Assembly: GCA_023408315.1 (NCBI GenBank)
Contig: JAEYKI010000015.1
Span: 62,001-126,000 of the forward strand
Direction: 5' to 3'
From: Bacillota bacterium
GTDB lineage: Bacteria; Bacillota; Clostridia; Christensenellales; Christensenellaceae
DNA length: 64,000 nucleotides
Part shown: positions 16,616 through 25,053 of the stretch, piece after piece
Position numbering within the stretch: the stretch's first letter is position 1
Layout: each line of letters starts with the position of its first letter
The notes under the pieces: generated by a model
What the model saw: only the letters and a program-made list of their open reading frames with translations
Told to the model about the DNA's origin: nothing
The model's database searches: none
Translations under genes and position numbers: made by a program

Positions 16616-16768
16616 TATATAGAATATATAATACATATATAAATAGTATGATATTGCGGGTGCTTGTGGGAAGTGCAGGGTTGGTACATAAGCCTATCAG
16701 CAAGTATGACGTGCGGGCGCGCAGGGGCGGAGTGCGATTTTGGCAAGCAAATTAGAAAAGGGGATCCT

Positions 16769-17659
16769 ATGGATACAGATAAAGAACTGAACGAAAAACT
16801 AAAACATATTTCTAATAACCATCCGTGTTTCAGCAAGGGCGCTCATTTTAATAAAGGGCGCGTTCATTTGCCGGTAAGCCCTACCTGCAACATCGGATGT
16901 GGTTTTTGCAGCCGCACGATGAACAAATCGGAACAGCGGCCGGGCGTAACGGGAAAATTGCTGAGTCCCGAACAGGCGGCCGAACTTGTGGATCGCGCGC
17001 TGGAGCTTTGCCCGGCAATCACGGTTGCAGGTATAGCCGGTCCCGGGGATACCCTTGCCTCCCCCTGCGCGATCGAAGCATTCAGGCTGATTCACCAGAA
17101 ACACCCGGAGTTAATCAATTGCCTGAGTACCAATGGGCTTCTATTGGAAAGGTATGCAGACGATTTGGCCCAAGTGGGCGTTAAAACACTCACAGTCACC
17201 GTTAACGCGGTGGACCCTGAAATATTGCAGAAGATCAATCGGTTTGTGCTGCTGGATGGCAAAAAATACGTTGGGTTGGAAGGAGCCGAAATTTTGATTG
17301 GCGCGCAGCAAAGGGGTGTGAGGAAAATGTCCGGATACGACTGCATCATCAAGATAAACATTGTGCTGATCCCCGGTGTAAACGATGTGCATATTGAAGA
17401 AATTGCAGGTGCCGTAAAGAATTGGGGCGCTTCTCTTATTAATATTATTCCTTTGATACCGCAGAACGAATTTTTATCTTATAAAGCGCCCACCTGCACG
17501 GAACTCTTTGACGCAAGGGAAGCCGCGGAGAGGTATTTGCCCGTATTCAGGCATTGCCAACACTGCCGGGCGGACGCCTGCGGGATACCCGGAGAAAAGG
17601 ATTTGGCGGACCTGCTTTACGAATACCGGGATGCGGCGCAAACTTTTTCGCACGGCTAA
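16769..17659 (+). CDS. NifB-like radical SAM FeS-cluster (8Fe core) synthase
   Basis: A 296-residue radical SAM enzyme. The radical cluster motif is Cys40-x3-Cys44-x2-Cys47 within SPTCNIGCGFCSR, followed by RPGV, GIAGPGDTLA, CLSTNGL, TVTVNAVDPEI and VLIPGVND, all hallmarks of NifB. Accessory cluster ligands are also there: Cys20 in NHPCFS and Cys263/Cys266 in HCQHCRADA. NifB fuses two [4Fe-4S] units with a carbide from SAM to make the 8Fe core of nitrogenase-type cofactors. The C-terminal NifX-like domain of many NifB proteins is absent. I chose the ATG at 16769, after AAAAGGGG; an upstream in-frame ATG at 16664 lacks a site. It likely serves the NifDK-like enzyme 12 kb away. Confidence 0.88.
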   Translation: MDTDKELNEKLKHISNNHPCFSKGAHFNKGRVHLPVSPTCNIGCGFCSRTMNKSEQRPGVTGKLLSPEQAAELVDRALELCPAITVAGIAGPGDTLASPCAIEAFRLIHQKHPELINCLSTNGLLLERYADDLAQVGVKTLTVTVNAVDPEILQKINRFVLLDGKKYVGLEGAEILIGAQQRGVRKMSGYDCIIKINIVLIPGVNDVHIEEIAGAVKNWGASLINIIPLIPQNEFLSYKAPTCTELFDAREAAERYLPVFRHCQHCRADACGIPGEKDLADLLYEYRDAAQTFSHG

Positions 17660-18039
17660 ACCGGGATTGCAAACCAACGATTATAAGTAGGCCTGAAAAC
17701 AAGGCCGTATAAGCGCACGTCTTTGAATCGGATATAGGCGTCCTGTTCAAGCCAGTTATTAAGGGTTTCTTCCACGCTGTTTCTCACAGGTCTTTCATAA
17801 CCTGTAACGGCTTGGTTCCTCCGCCTGAGATTGTTTGTGAGATTATCAAAGGCATGTTGACAAAAATACCATTTCGCGATAGAAAAGGCAAAATAATTGC
17901 TGAACACTAAAAAAAATGCAGAATCTTGCTGTTAATATTCCAAACAAGGGACTATACGGCAATAAACGCGTCCTGCAATCTCAACGTATTTAAACGCCTT
18001 CCGTTTTCCTGAAATGGGGATAAAAGCAACTGGGACTAA
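17660..18039. other. 380-base gene-poor stretch
   Basis: Between the convergent NifB-like and ABC-F genes I find no gene I can support. An 83-codon minus-strand frame (17656-17907) has only a GTG start without a ribosome site and no recognisable domain. No clear terminator hairpin with T-tract was found for either gene. Confidence 0.5.
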
Positions 18040-19647
18040 TTAATTTGTTTTATTTTGCGCCTCCAGATACTCATCAAATGTGCCCGTCCAATCCACAATG
18101 CCCCCTTGCGTAAACTGAATGACGCGGCCCGCAAGCGTTTGCACAAATTCACGGTCATGAGATGAAAACAGCACAATTCCTTTAAAATTGATCAAGCCGT
18201 TGTTTACAGCGGTAATGGATTCCAAATCCAGGTGGTTGGTGGGCTGGTCTACCATCAGTACGTTTGCTTCGGCCAGCATCATTCTGGACAGCATGCAGCG
18301 CACACGTTCGCCGCCGGACAATACCTGCACCGGCTTATAAACATCTTCTCCCGAGAATAGCATCCTTCCTAAAAAACCACGCAGATAGGTTTCTGTGGTG
18401 TCTTTGGAATATTGCTCCAGCCATTTAATTAAGCTGAGATCACAATTGTCAAAAAACACGCTGTTATCTTTGGGATAATAAGAAGTCTGAATACTAACGC
18501 CCCATTTAAAGCTGCCCTGATCTGGCTGCAATTCTTCCGTCAGAATTTTAAACAACGTTGTGGCGGCAACTTCGTTATCTCCCAGGAAAACAATTTTATC
18601 GCCCCGGTTTACCCGAAAGGAAACGTTATTGAGTACCTGCACGCCATCTATTGTTTTGCTCAGGTTTTCGACAGAGAGTATTTCTTTGCCCGGCTCGCGG
18701 CTTAAAGTGAATCCTGCAAAAGGGTAACGGCGGGAAGAGGCGGGCAGTTCTTCAATGGTAAGCTTATCAATTAATTTTTTGCGGGAAGTTGCCTGCCTGG
18801 ATTTTGATTTATTGGCGGAAAAACGCTGTATAAAGGCTTTAAGCTCTTTAACCTTTTCTTCGTTCTTTTTATTTTGATCTGTTTGCATCCGGCGGATCAA
18901 TTGGCTGGATTCATACCAGAATTCATAGTTGCCTACATACATTTTAATTTGTGCATAATCTATATCTACAATGTGGGTGCATACGTTGTTTAAAAAATAA
19001 CGGTCATGCGAGACCACAATCACAGTTCCGGAATAGTCCAGTAAAAAATTTTCCAGCCAGGTAACCGCGTCTAAATCCAGGTGGTTCGTAGGCTCGTCCA
19101 GCAGCAGTATTTCCGGATTGCCAAACAGCGCCTGCGCCAATAGGATCTTCACTTTTTCTGCGTCTGTGCACGATGCCACTGTTTGATCCATCAGCGTAAG
19201 GGACAGGCCCAGGCCCTGCGCCAATTTTCCTGCATCCGATTCCGCGTCCCAGCCGTTCATCTGTGCAAATTCGCCTTCCAGCTCCGCAACCAGCAGGCCG
19301 TCTTCGTCCGAGAAATCCGGTTTGGAATACAGTTCGTCTTTTTGTTTCATAATTTCATAAAGGCGGGAGTTGCCCATAATAATGGTATCTAGTACAGTAA
19401 AATCGTTATAAGCATAATGATCCTGCTTTAAAACGGACATACGCAGACTGGAAGGAATGGATACATCCCCGGTGGTGCATTCCAGTTCTCCGGATAATAT
19501 TTTTAAAAAAGTGGATTTGCCTGCTCCGTTTGCGCCTATTACCCCGTAGCAATTACCGGGGGAGAATATTAAATTTACATTTGAGAATAGATTGGTTCCG
19601 CTAAAATTTAAGCTTACATTAGTTAAAGTAATCAAGTCTGCCTCCAA
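18040..19647 (-). CDS. ABC-F family ATPase, YkpA/YbiT type
   Basis: A 535-residue soluble twin-ATPase protein, close in pattern to Bacillus subtilis YkpA. ABC-F proteins bind the ribosomal E-site region and tune translation or relieve stalling or antibiotics. Domain 1 has Walker A GANGAGKST and Walker B ILLLDEPTNHLD; the inter-domain linker (about 245-310) is rich in Lys, Gln and Ser; domain 2 has LSGGERVRCMLSR and VLMVDQPTNHLD. Oddities are that the first signature reads SCTDAEKVKI instead of a GG/SE form, and the second Walker B has Gln in place of the catalytic Glu (DQP). The second Walker A, GDNEVAATT, is divergent, as in YkpA. Confidence 0.9.
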   Translation of the reverse strand: MEADLITLTNVSLNFSGTNLFSNVNLIFSPGNCYGVIGANGAGKSTFLKILSGELECTTGDVSIPSSLRMSVLKQDHYAYNDFTVLDTIIMGNSRLYEIMKQKDELYSKPDFSDEDGLLVAELEGEFAQMNGWDAESDAGKLAQGLGLSLTLMDQTVASCTDAEKVKILLAQALFGNPEILLLDEPTNHLDLDAVTWLENFLLDYSGTVIVVSHDRYFLNNVCTHIVDIDYAQIKMYVGNYEFWYESSQLIRRMQTDQNKKNEEKVKELKAFIQRFSANKSKSRQATSRKKLIDKLTIEELPASSRRYPFAGFTLSREPGKEILSVENLSKTIDGVQVLNNVSFRVNRGDKIVFLGDNEVAATTLFKILTEELQPDQGSFKWGVSIQTSYYPKDNSVFFDNCDLSLIKWLEQYSKDTTETYLRGFLGRMLFSGEDVYKPVQVLSGGERVRCMLSRMMLAEANVLMVDQPTNHLDLESITAVNNGLINFKGIVLFSSHDREFVQTLAGRVIQFTQGGIVDWTGTFDEYLEAQNKTN

Positions 19648-19748
19648 AATTTTTATATCTTATTGTATCATAGGAAAAGGGTAGTAAACCACATGTTCGA
19701 GCTGAAAGCTTCAAGACATTTGGTAAAATTATCTCAGTTTATTGTGTC

Positions 19749-19847
19749 TTATTTAAGGATTTCTCCGCTATCTTTGCCATAATCAAAATTTGGATCAGCG
19801 CCTTTATCCAGCAAAAGTTTCAATGTATCAATGTGGTATAAAAAGCG
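19749..19847 (-). pseudogene. ankyrin-repeat protein remnant
   Basis: Read on the minus strand, about 33 codons ending in TAA encode HIDTLKLLLDKGADPNFDYG and a short tail. DTLKLLLDKGADPN is a canonical ankyrin repeat helix-turn-loop. A stop codon lies immediately upstream, with no start or ribosome site, so only the last repeat of a former gene remains. Confidence 0.6.
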
Positions 19848-19871
19848 TTAGATAAAGAGGGTGAAACAGAG

Positions 19872-20093
19872 ATGGAGGTAGATAAGAAAATCTGTCCTAT
19901 TTGTGGAAAAAAGAACCACTGCGGACAGGAACATGGGGCACCAGAAGGGAATTGCTGGTGCCGCTATATCAGAATTCCTCAGGAACTAATAGAATTGGTT
20001 TCTGAGGATTTAAAAGGGAAATCCTGTATATGCCGTGACTGTATTAATGAGCCTAGGATAAGCATACCCTTAAATCTGTTTTACCAAATATAA
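19872..20093 (+). CDS. cysteine-rich CWC family protein
   Basis: A 73-residue protein with a CPICGKKNHCG zinc-finger-like start, a CWCRYI element and a CICRDCI pair, the cysteine pattern of the Cys_rich_CWC family (PF14375). The family is thought to bind zinc and has no assigned function. It starts at ATG 19872 behind GAGGGTGAAACAGAG. It stands alone between the ankyrin remnant and the cobalamin riboswitch. Confidence 0.75.
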   Translation: MEVDKKICPICGKKNHCGQEHGAPEGNCWCRYIRIPQELIELVSEDLKGKSCICRDCINEPRISIPLNLFYQI

Positions 20094-20105
20094 TATGATT
20101 TTACA

Positions 20106-20134
20106 TTGACAGAATAAACCTAGTTGTTTATAGT
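20106..20134 (+). promoter_or_regulatory. promoter of the cobalamin-riboswitch operon
   Basis: TTGACA, a 17-base spacer and TATAGT, placed about 45 bases before the riboswitch core. Confidence 0.7.
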
Positions 20135-20174
20135 ATTATTGTAAATTATGACAATTGAATATTGTAAGTATGCT

Positions 20175-20345
20175 TTGGTACCATATACTGGGTTAAAAAG
20201 GAAGCCGGTGAGATTCCGGCGCAACCCCCGTTGCCGTATTGGGTGATAACGAAACTGGGCGTGAAGCCAGCCACTGACGCGAAAGCGTTGGGAAGGCGTT
20301 TTAGTCAAATGATCCCTGAGCCGGAAGACTTGCCGTGCAGAATGA
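20175..20345 (+). promoter_or_regulatory. cobalamin riboswitch
   Basis: Conserved pieces of the B12 element appear in order: GCCGGTGAGATTCCGGC, the GCAACCCCCGTTGCC arm, GAAACTGGG-GTGAAGCCAGCCACTG (the B12 box), GGGAAGGCG, and CCCTGAGCCGGAAGACTTGCC. It precedes the CbiK/BtuFCD-type operon and is followed by a terminator, so cobalamin binding should stop transcription. Confidence 0.95.
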
Positions 20346-20393
20346 ATGAGTGTCTTTCGGTGGGAAAGTACAGATTATTTTTTTGAATCATAT

Positions 20394-20427
20394 GCTGCTG
20401 TGTCCCCAAAGACGCGGCAGCTTTTTT
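20394..20427 (+). terminator. riboswitch-controlled terminator
   Basis: An 11-base stem starting GCTGCTGTGTC (two G-U pairs), loop CCCAAA, then six T. It lies between the riboswitch aptamer and the cbiK start. Confidence 0.85.
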
Positions 20428-20501
20428 ATTACAGTAAAACAAGAGCCTTACGCACAAAATGTGTGAAATTATAAAAGGCACAAAGTATGGAGGAAAAACA
20501 A

Positions 20502-21728
20502 ATGAAAAAAGGAATCATAATTGCGATTGTTGCTGCATTGCTCTGCACGGTTCTTGTGGGCTGCAGCACACCTGCAAGCAGTGCAGCGCCGAGCAGCACG
20601 CCTGCAGAAAGTGCAGCTGCAAGCAGCGCAGCGCCGAGCAGTACGCCTGCAGAAACCACAGACCAGGAAGCCGCGGATAAAGTGGCGGCCCTGATTGACG
20701 CCATCTATGTGCAGGAGAGAACCGAAAACACGGATGAACAGTGCGCGGCGGCGAAGGCCGCGTGGGACGCGCTGACGGATGCGCAAAAAGCTCTGGTATC
20801 CGGCGAAAACGCCGACCCCGATTACTTTGGGAGAGATACCGGCGACGCATCCAAAGATGACCCGCTCAACAAGGACGACATCGGCGAGAACGAACTGCTG
20901 GTCGTGAGCTTTGGCACGTCCTTCAACAACAGCCGCGCCCAGGACATCGGCGGCATAGAGAGGGCATTGCAGGCAGCTTATCCGGACTGGTCGGTGAGAA
21001 GAGCGTTTACCGCACAGATCATCATCAACCACATCCAGGCTCGTGAAGCAGAGAAGATCGACAACATGGACCAGGCTCTGGAGCGCGCGGCCGCGGGCGG
21101 CGTCAAGAAACTCGTGGTACAGCCCACCCATTTGATGCACGGCGCCGAGTATGACGAACTCGTGGCTGCGGTGGAAAAATATCGGGACAAATTTGAGTCC
21201 GTAGCGATTTCCGAACCGCTTCTGGGCGAGGTTGGCTCTGATGCGGCGGCCATCAATAAAGATAAGGAAACTGTCGCGAAAGCGATTACCGCTGAGGCGG
21301 TTAAAACTGCCGGCTATGACAGCCTTGACGCTGTGGCTGCGGACGGGGTTGCGTTCGTATTCATGGGACACGGCACCTCCCACACGGCTAAGGTGTCATA
21401 CGACCAGATGCAGGCGCAGATGAAGGCGCTGGGTTATGCGAACGTATTCATTGGCACCGTGGAAGGCGAGCCGGAGAATACAGCCTGTGAGGCTGTGATC
21501 AAGGCGGCCCATGAGGCCGGGTTTAAGAAGGTGATCCTCCGCCCGCTGATGGTGGTGGCCGGCGACCATGCCAACAATGATATGGCCGGCGATGACGCAG
21601 AATCCTGGAAGAGCCAGTTTACCGCTTCCAAATATTTTGAAAGCATTGTCAGCCAAATCGCGGGCCTCGGCGGCATAGCCGACATCCAGCAGATCTATGT
21701 TGCGCACGCCGCGGCAGTAATCAAATAA
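20502..21728 (+). CDS. cbiK: exported lipoprotein CbiK-type anaerobic cobaltochelatase
   Basis: A 408-residue lipoprotein. The signal ends in the lipobox LVGC (Cys21). Next come a Ser/Ala/Pro linker (to about 52), a short helical module (about 55-105) of a type seen in surface proteins, and the CbiK domain (about 130-405) with SFGTSF, PTHLMHG (His210) and FMGHGTSH (His290), the likely metal-binding His. CbiK inserts Co2+ into sirohydrochlorin. Here it must work outside the membrane, so metal insertion into scavenged tetrapyrroles, or metal delivery to the neighbouring importer, is more likely than de novo synthesis. The ATG at 20502 follows GGAGG; an ATG 15 bases upstream overlaps that site. 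Confidence 0.88.
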   Translation: MKKGIIIAIVAALLCTVLVGCSTPASSAAPSSTPAESAAASSAAPSSTPAETTDQEAADKVAALIDAIYVQERTENTDEQCAAAKAAWDALTDAQKALVSGENADPDYFGRDTGDASKDDPLNKDDIGENELLVVSFGTSFNNSRAQDIGGIERALQAAYPDWSVRRAFTAQIIINHIQAREAEKIDNMDQALERAAAGGVKKLVVQPTHLMHGAEYDELVAAVEKYRDKFESVAISEPLLGEVGSDAAAINKDKETVAKAITAEAVKTAGYDSLDAVAADGVAFVFMGHGTSHTAKVSYDQMQAQMKALGYANVFIGTVEGEPENTACEAVIKAAHEAGFKKVILRPLMVVAGDHANNDMAGDDAESWKSQFTASKYFESIVSQIAGLGGIADIQQIYVAHAAAVIK

Positions 21729-21737
21729 GGAAAAGTT

Positions 21738-22268
21738 ATGAAAACGAATATGAAAGTAAAATTTATTGTTATGCTATTTGTCGCTATGGCGATTGTGGCG
21801 CTCTCCGCCTGCGGAAACCCGAGCGGGGCAGCCCCGGAAGCTACGGTCTCATTAAACGGAGCATCGGCTTCGGAAGCTGCGACCGAATCGAACGCAGGGC
21901 TTGCCGACGGCGTTTACAGCGCGGACTTTACCACTGACAGCAGTATGTTCCATGTAAATGAAGCCAATGACGGAAAGGGCGTTTTGACAGTGAAGGGCGG
22001 AAAGATGACCATTCACGTCAGCCTGGCTTCAAAGAACATCGTCAACCTGTTTAGCGGTACCGCAGAAGCCGCGCAACAGAATGGAGCCGCGCTGTTGGAG
22101 CCTACCACGGATAGCGTCACCTACAGTGACGGAACAACAGAGGAAGTGTACGGTTTTGATATTCCGGTACCTGCTGTTGATGAAGAGTTCGCTGTGGCGC
22201 TTGTTGGGACAAAGGGCATGTGGTACGACCATATGGTCTCAGTGTCCAATCCCGTCCCCGCTGAATAG
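21738..22268 (+). CDS. small lipoprotein, metal/tetrapyrrole uptake associated
   Basis: A 176-residue lipoprotein with lipobox ALSAC and a Ser/Ala/Glu linker to about residue 52. Its globular domain starts DGVYSADFTTDSSMF and contains KGGKMTIHVSL and GKGVLTVK. Its beta-rich layout and short motifs recall those of the protein at 22347-22856, so the two may be related. It is nine bases after cbiK. I know of no biochemical role; proteins of this shape accompany siderophore or corrinoid importers. A very long perfect hairpin separates it from the next gene. Confidence 0.6.
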   Translation: MKTNMKVKFIVMLFVAMAIVALSACGNPSGAAPEATVSLNGASASEAATESNAGLADGVYSADFTTDSSMFHVNEANDGKGVLTVKGGKMTIHVSLASKNIVNLFSGTAEAAQQNGAALLEPTTDSVTYSDGTTEEVYGFDIPVPAVDEEFAVALVGTKGMWYDHMVSVSNPVPAE

Positions 22269-22282
22269 CACAAAATGCTTTA

Positions 22283-22325
22283 CAAATTCTGTATGCGCGG
22301 CAGTCTGCCGCGCATACAGAATTTG
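22283..22325 (+). other. perfect 20-base inverted repeat within the operon
   Basis: A 20-base stem starting CAAATTCTGTATGCG, with a three-base loop GTC and no mismatch. There is no T-tract after it. It may protect the 3' end of the upstream cbiK/lipoprotein message or lower downstream expression. Confidence 0.65.
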
Positions 22326-22346
22326 CGCATTTAGAGAGGATCCTTT

Positions 22347-22856
22347 ATGAAAAAATTTCTTGCCTTTCCGCTTATACTGCTGATTCTGGCGCTTTTTGCC
22401 TGCGCTTCGGCTGTTGGTACGCCGCGGGACGGGCAATACACCTTGGAGGTGACGCTTTCCGGCGGTTCTGGTCGGGCCAGCGTTGCTTCTCCTGCGCAAA
22501 TGACCGTTGCGGACGGTGCAATGACAGCCCGCATTATATGGAGCAGCCCGCATTACGACTTTATGGTAGTGAACGGGCAAAAATATCTCCCCATTAACAA
22601 AGGGGGCAACTCTACGTTTGATATCCCTGTATCCCAGCTTGACGCGGAACTTCCTGTAAGCGCGGACACAACCGCCATGAGCCAGCCTCATGTGATAGAC
22701 TACACACTGCGATTTGACTCTTCTACGTTAAAGGCAGAAGGCAGAGACGAAAGCGCTGTTATAGTAGCAATAGCGGCGGCTGTTGCTGTGGCAGCAATAG
22801 TGCTTGCGGTTGCCTTATGGCGGTGGAAACACAAACACACTGAAAATGAGTTATAA
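22347..22856 (+). CDS. membrane-anchored lipoprotein, uptake associated
   Basis: A 169-residue protein with a lipobox-like LFACAS at the N-terminus, a beta-rich extracellular domain (DGQYTLEVTLSGGSGRAS, TVADGAMTARIIWSS, HYDFMVVNGQKYLPI) and a C-terminal membrane helix at about 136-157 followed by a basic tail. It would be held in the membrane at both ends. The HYDFMVV-G-KY segment recalls ligand-binding sheets of small surface receptors (NEAT-like), but I cannot assign a family. Position before the binding-protein gene suggests it relays a ligand to the importer. Confidence 0.6.
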   Translation: MKKFLAFPLILLILALFACASAVGTPRDGQYTLEVTLSGGSGRASVASPAQMTVADGAMTARIIWSSPHYDFMVVNGQKYLPINKGGNSTFDIPVSQLDAELPVSADTTAMSQPHVIDYTLRFDSSTLKAEGRDESAVIVAIAAAVAVAAIVLAVALWRWKHKHTENEL

Positions 22857-22860
22857 GCAT

Positions 22861-24015
22861 ATGAAAATAAGAAAATGCACGGCTGTGGTTTGCGTTGTTT
22901 TAATTTTTATACTGTTGGCGGGATGTGCAGGCCTCGTGCCGGCGGCAAATCAGGCGAATGATAAAGGGCTTGGCAACGGCTGGCAAATGGATCACAGCAT
23001 GGAACTTAAGTATGCCAAAAATTTCAGCGTAGATTACTATAAAGGCGGCTGCAAGCTTATTTCCATTTCAAATGGGAGCCGGTTTTTGGTTGTGCCCGAA
23101 GGCCAGGAAGCGCCTGCGGTAACCGGCAAGGATATTGTGGTATTAAAACAGCCTGTGAATGATATCTACCTTGTGGCCACCTCCGCCATGTGCCTGTTTG
23201 ACGCGCTGGATTCTTTGGGCAGCATTAAAATGTCCGGCACAAACGCCGACGGCTGGTATATTGAGAATGCGCGGCGGGCCATGGAAAATGGCGATATATT
23301 ATACGCGGGAAAATACAGCAAACCGGATTATGAAATGATACTGGCAAACGGCTGTAAACTGGCAATTGAATCCACAATGATAAACCATTCGCCCGAAGTA
23401 AAGGAAAAGCTGGAGGAGCTGGGCATACCGGTGCTGACAGAGCAGTCCAGCTACGAGAAGCATCCGCTGGCGCGCACAGAATGGATTAAGCTGTACGCTG
23501 CCTTGCTGAACAAGGAGGACGAGGCCGCGCGCATCATGGGCGAGCAGACGGACTACATGGACCAGGTGGCAAGCCTGGGCGATACGGGCAAAACCGTTGC
23601 ATTTTTTTATATCAGCTCATCCGGCTCCGCGATTACCCGGAAATCCGGGGATTATGTTACCAAAATGATTGAACTTGCTGGGGGCAAATATATATTCGAC
23701 AATCTGGGAGACCCGGATGTTGCGACGTCCACCGTTACGCTGGAGATGGAGGAGTTCTACGCAAAGGCAAAGGACGCGGACTTCATCATATACAACAGCA
23801 CCATAGACGGGGGTGTGCGCACCTTGCGGGAGCTTATTGGTAAAAACAAGCTGCTGGCGGATTTTAAGGCGGTTAAAAACGGCAACGTATGGTGTACGGA
23901 AAAAAATCTGTATCAGGAAACAACGCAGCTTGGCCTGATGATTTGGGATATGCACCAGATGCTGACGGGCGGAAATGATTTAGAAAAGCTGAACTTTATG
24001 TACAGGCTGCAATAG
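22861..24015 (+). CDS. ABC transporter substrate-binding lipoprotein, BtuF/FepB type
   Basis: About 384 residues, with lipobox LLAGC and the two-lobed Peripla_BP_2 fold: VLKQPVNDIYLVATS near the first lobe, IDGGVRTLRELIG, and the C-terminal NGNVWCTEKNLYQ strand. Riboswitch control points to cobalamin, cobinamide or another corrinoid as ligand; the same fold also binds heme and siderophores. The start is uncertain: ATG at 22861 gives a clean signal sequence, while ATG at 22846 overlaps the previous gene. Neither has a strong ribosome site, which suggests coupling. Confidence 0.82.
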   Translation: MKIRKCTAVVCVVLIFILLAGCAGLVPAANQANDKGLGNGWQMDHSMELKYAKNFSVDYYKGGCKLISISNGSRFLVVPEGQEAPAVTGKDIVVLKQPVNDIYLVATSAMCLFDALDSLGSIKMSGTNADGWYIENARRAMENGDILYAGKYSKPDYEMILANGCKLAIESTMINHSPEVKEKLEELGIPVLTEQSSYEKHPLARTEWIKLYAALLNKEDEAARIMGEQTDYMDQVASLGDTGKTVAFFYISSSGSAITRKSGDYVTKMIELAGGKYIFDNLGDPDVATSTVTLEMEEFYAKAKDADFIIYNSTIDGGVRTLRELIGKNKLLADFKAVKNGNVWCTEKNLYQETTQLGLMIWDMHQMLTGGNDLEKLNFMYRLQ

Positions 24016-24027
24016 GGAGGGCATAAG

Positions 24028-25053
24028 ATGAACAGGGCAGACGTGCGGCTGCGGATTGTTATTGTATATATCATACTGATTATACTTTTGTTTGTGCTGA
24101 TACTTTTGAATATAAGTATCGGCAGTTTTAATGTTTCCCTGGGAGACGTATGGAACGCGGTTTTGCAGCAGGGCGGAAACTCCACCAACAACAGCATCAT
24201 CTGGCTTATCCGCCTTCCAAGGCTGATTGCCGCCGTAATACTGGGCGGCGGTCTTGCGCTTTCCGGCTATTTGCTGCAAACCTTTTTTAACAATCCCATC
24301 GCCGGGCCTTATGAGCTGGGCATTTCATCGGGCGCCAAGCTGATGGTTGCCGTGGTGATGATAAACCTGCTGGGACAATTTCAGTCGGCCAGTTCCCTGG
24401 TGCTTATCCTTGCGGCCTTTGTTGGCGCAATGATGGCCACCGGTTTTGTGCTGCTGATGGCGCGAAGGGTAAAAAACATGGCAATGCTGATTGTGAGCGG
24501 CGTGATGATCGGGTACATTTGCTCCGCCATTACGGAGTTTTTGATTACCTTTGCGGACGACGCGAATATTGTGAATCTGCATAACTGGTCTTTGGGCAGT
24601 TTTTCAGGGATAGCTTGGGACGATATCGGCGTAATGACAGTGGTCATACTGGCCGCGTCCGCGGTTGTGTTTCTCCTGTCCAAGCCCATCGGCGCTTTTC
24701 AGCTTGGGGAAAGCTACGCGCAGAACATGGGCGTGAATATCAAGCTGTTTAAGGTCGTACTCATCTTGCTTTCCAGCGTGCTTTCGGCCTGCGTAACGGC
24801 GTTTGCAGGGCCTATTTCGTTTGTAGGCGTCGCGGTGCCGCATCTGGTCAAGGCTTTTTTCAAGACGTCAAAACCCATTGTTGTGATACCGGGGTGTTTT
24901 TTGGGAGGAGCAATCTTTTGTTTGGGCTGCGACCTCATCGCAAGGACGGTATTTGCGCCCACCGAGCTCAGCATAAGCGCGGTAACGGCGGTGTTCGGCG
25001 CGCCGGTTGTGATTTATATCATGGTGAGAAGGCGAAAGAGGACTGCGGCATGA
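24028..25053 (+). CDS. ABC transporter permease, BtuC/FecCD type
   Basis: A 341-residue FecCD-family permease with about nine to ten membrane helices. Family blocks include RLPRLIAAVILGGGLALSGY, NPIAGPYELGISSGA, GPISFVGVAVPHLVK and the C-terminal APTELSISAVTAVFGAPV segment. It forms the membrane channel for the ligand of the BtuF-type lipoprotein. The ATG follows AGGGAGGG, and its stop codon overlaps the ATPase start (ATGA). Confidence 0.92.
   Translation: MNRADVRLRIVIVYIILIILLFVLILLNISIGSFNVSLGDVWNAVLQQGGNSTNNSIIWLIRLPRLIAAVILGGGLALSGYLLQTFFNNPIAGPYELGISSGAKLMVAVVMINLLGQFQSASSLVLILAAFVGAMMATGFVLLMARRVKNMAMLIVSGVMIGYICSAITEFLITFADDANIVNLHNWSLGSFSGIAWDDIGVMTVVILAASAVVFLLSKPIGAFQLGESYAQNMGVNIKLFKVVLILLSSVLSACVTAFAGPISFVGVAVPHLVKAFFKTSKPIVVIPGCFLGGAIFCLGCDLIARTVFAPTELSISAVTAVFGAPVVIYIMVRRRKRTAA

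Noticed and set aside
17656..17907. 83-codon minus-strand frame after the NifB-like gene
   Set aside because: It has a GTG start with no ribosome site and no domain I recognise, and it overlaps the NifB-like stop. It could be a gene remnant, but I cannot support it.
20469..21383. Long antisense frame opposite cbiK
   Set aside because: It is explained by the high-GC third positions of cbiK and has no recognisable protein features.
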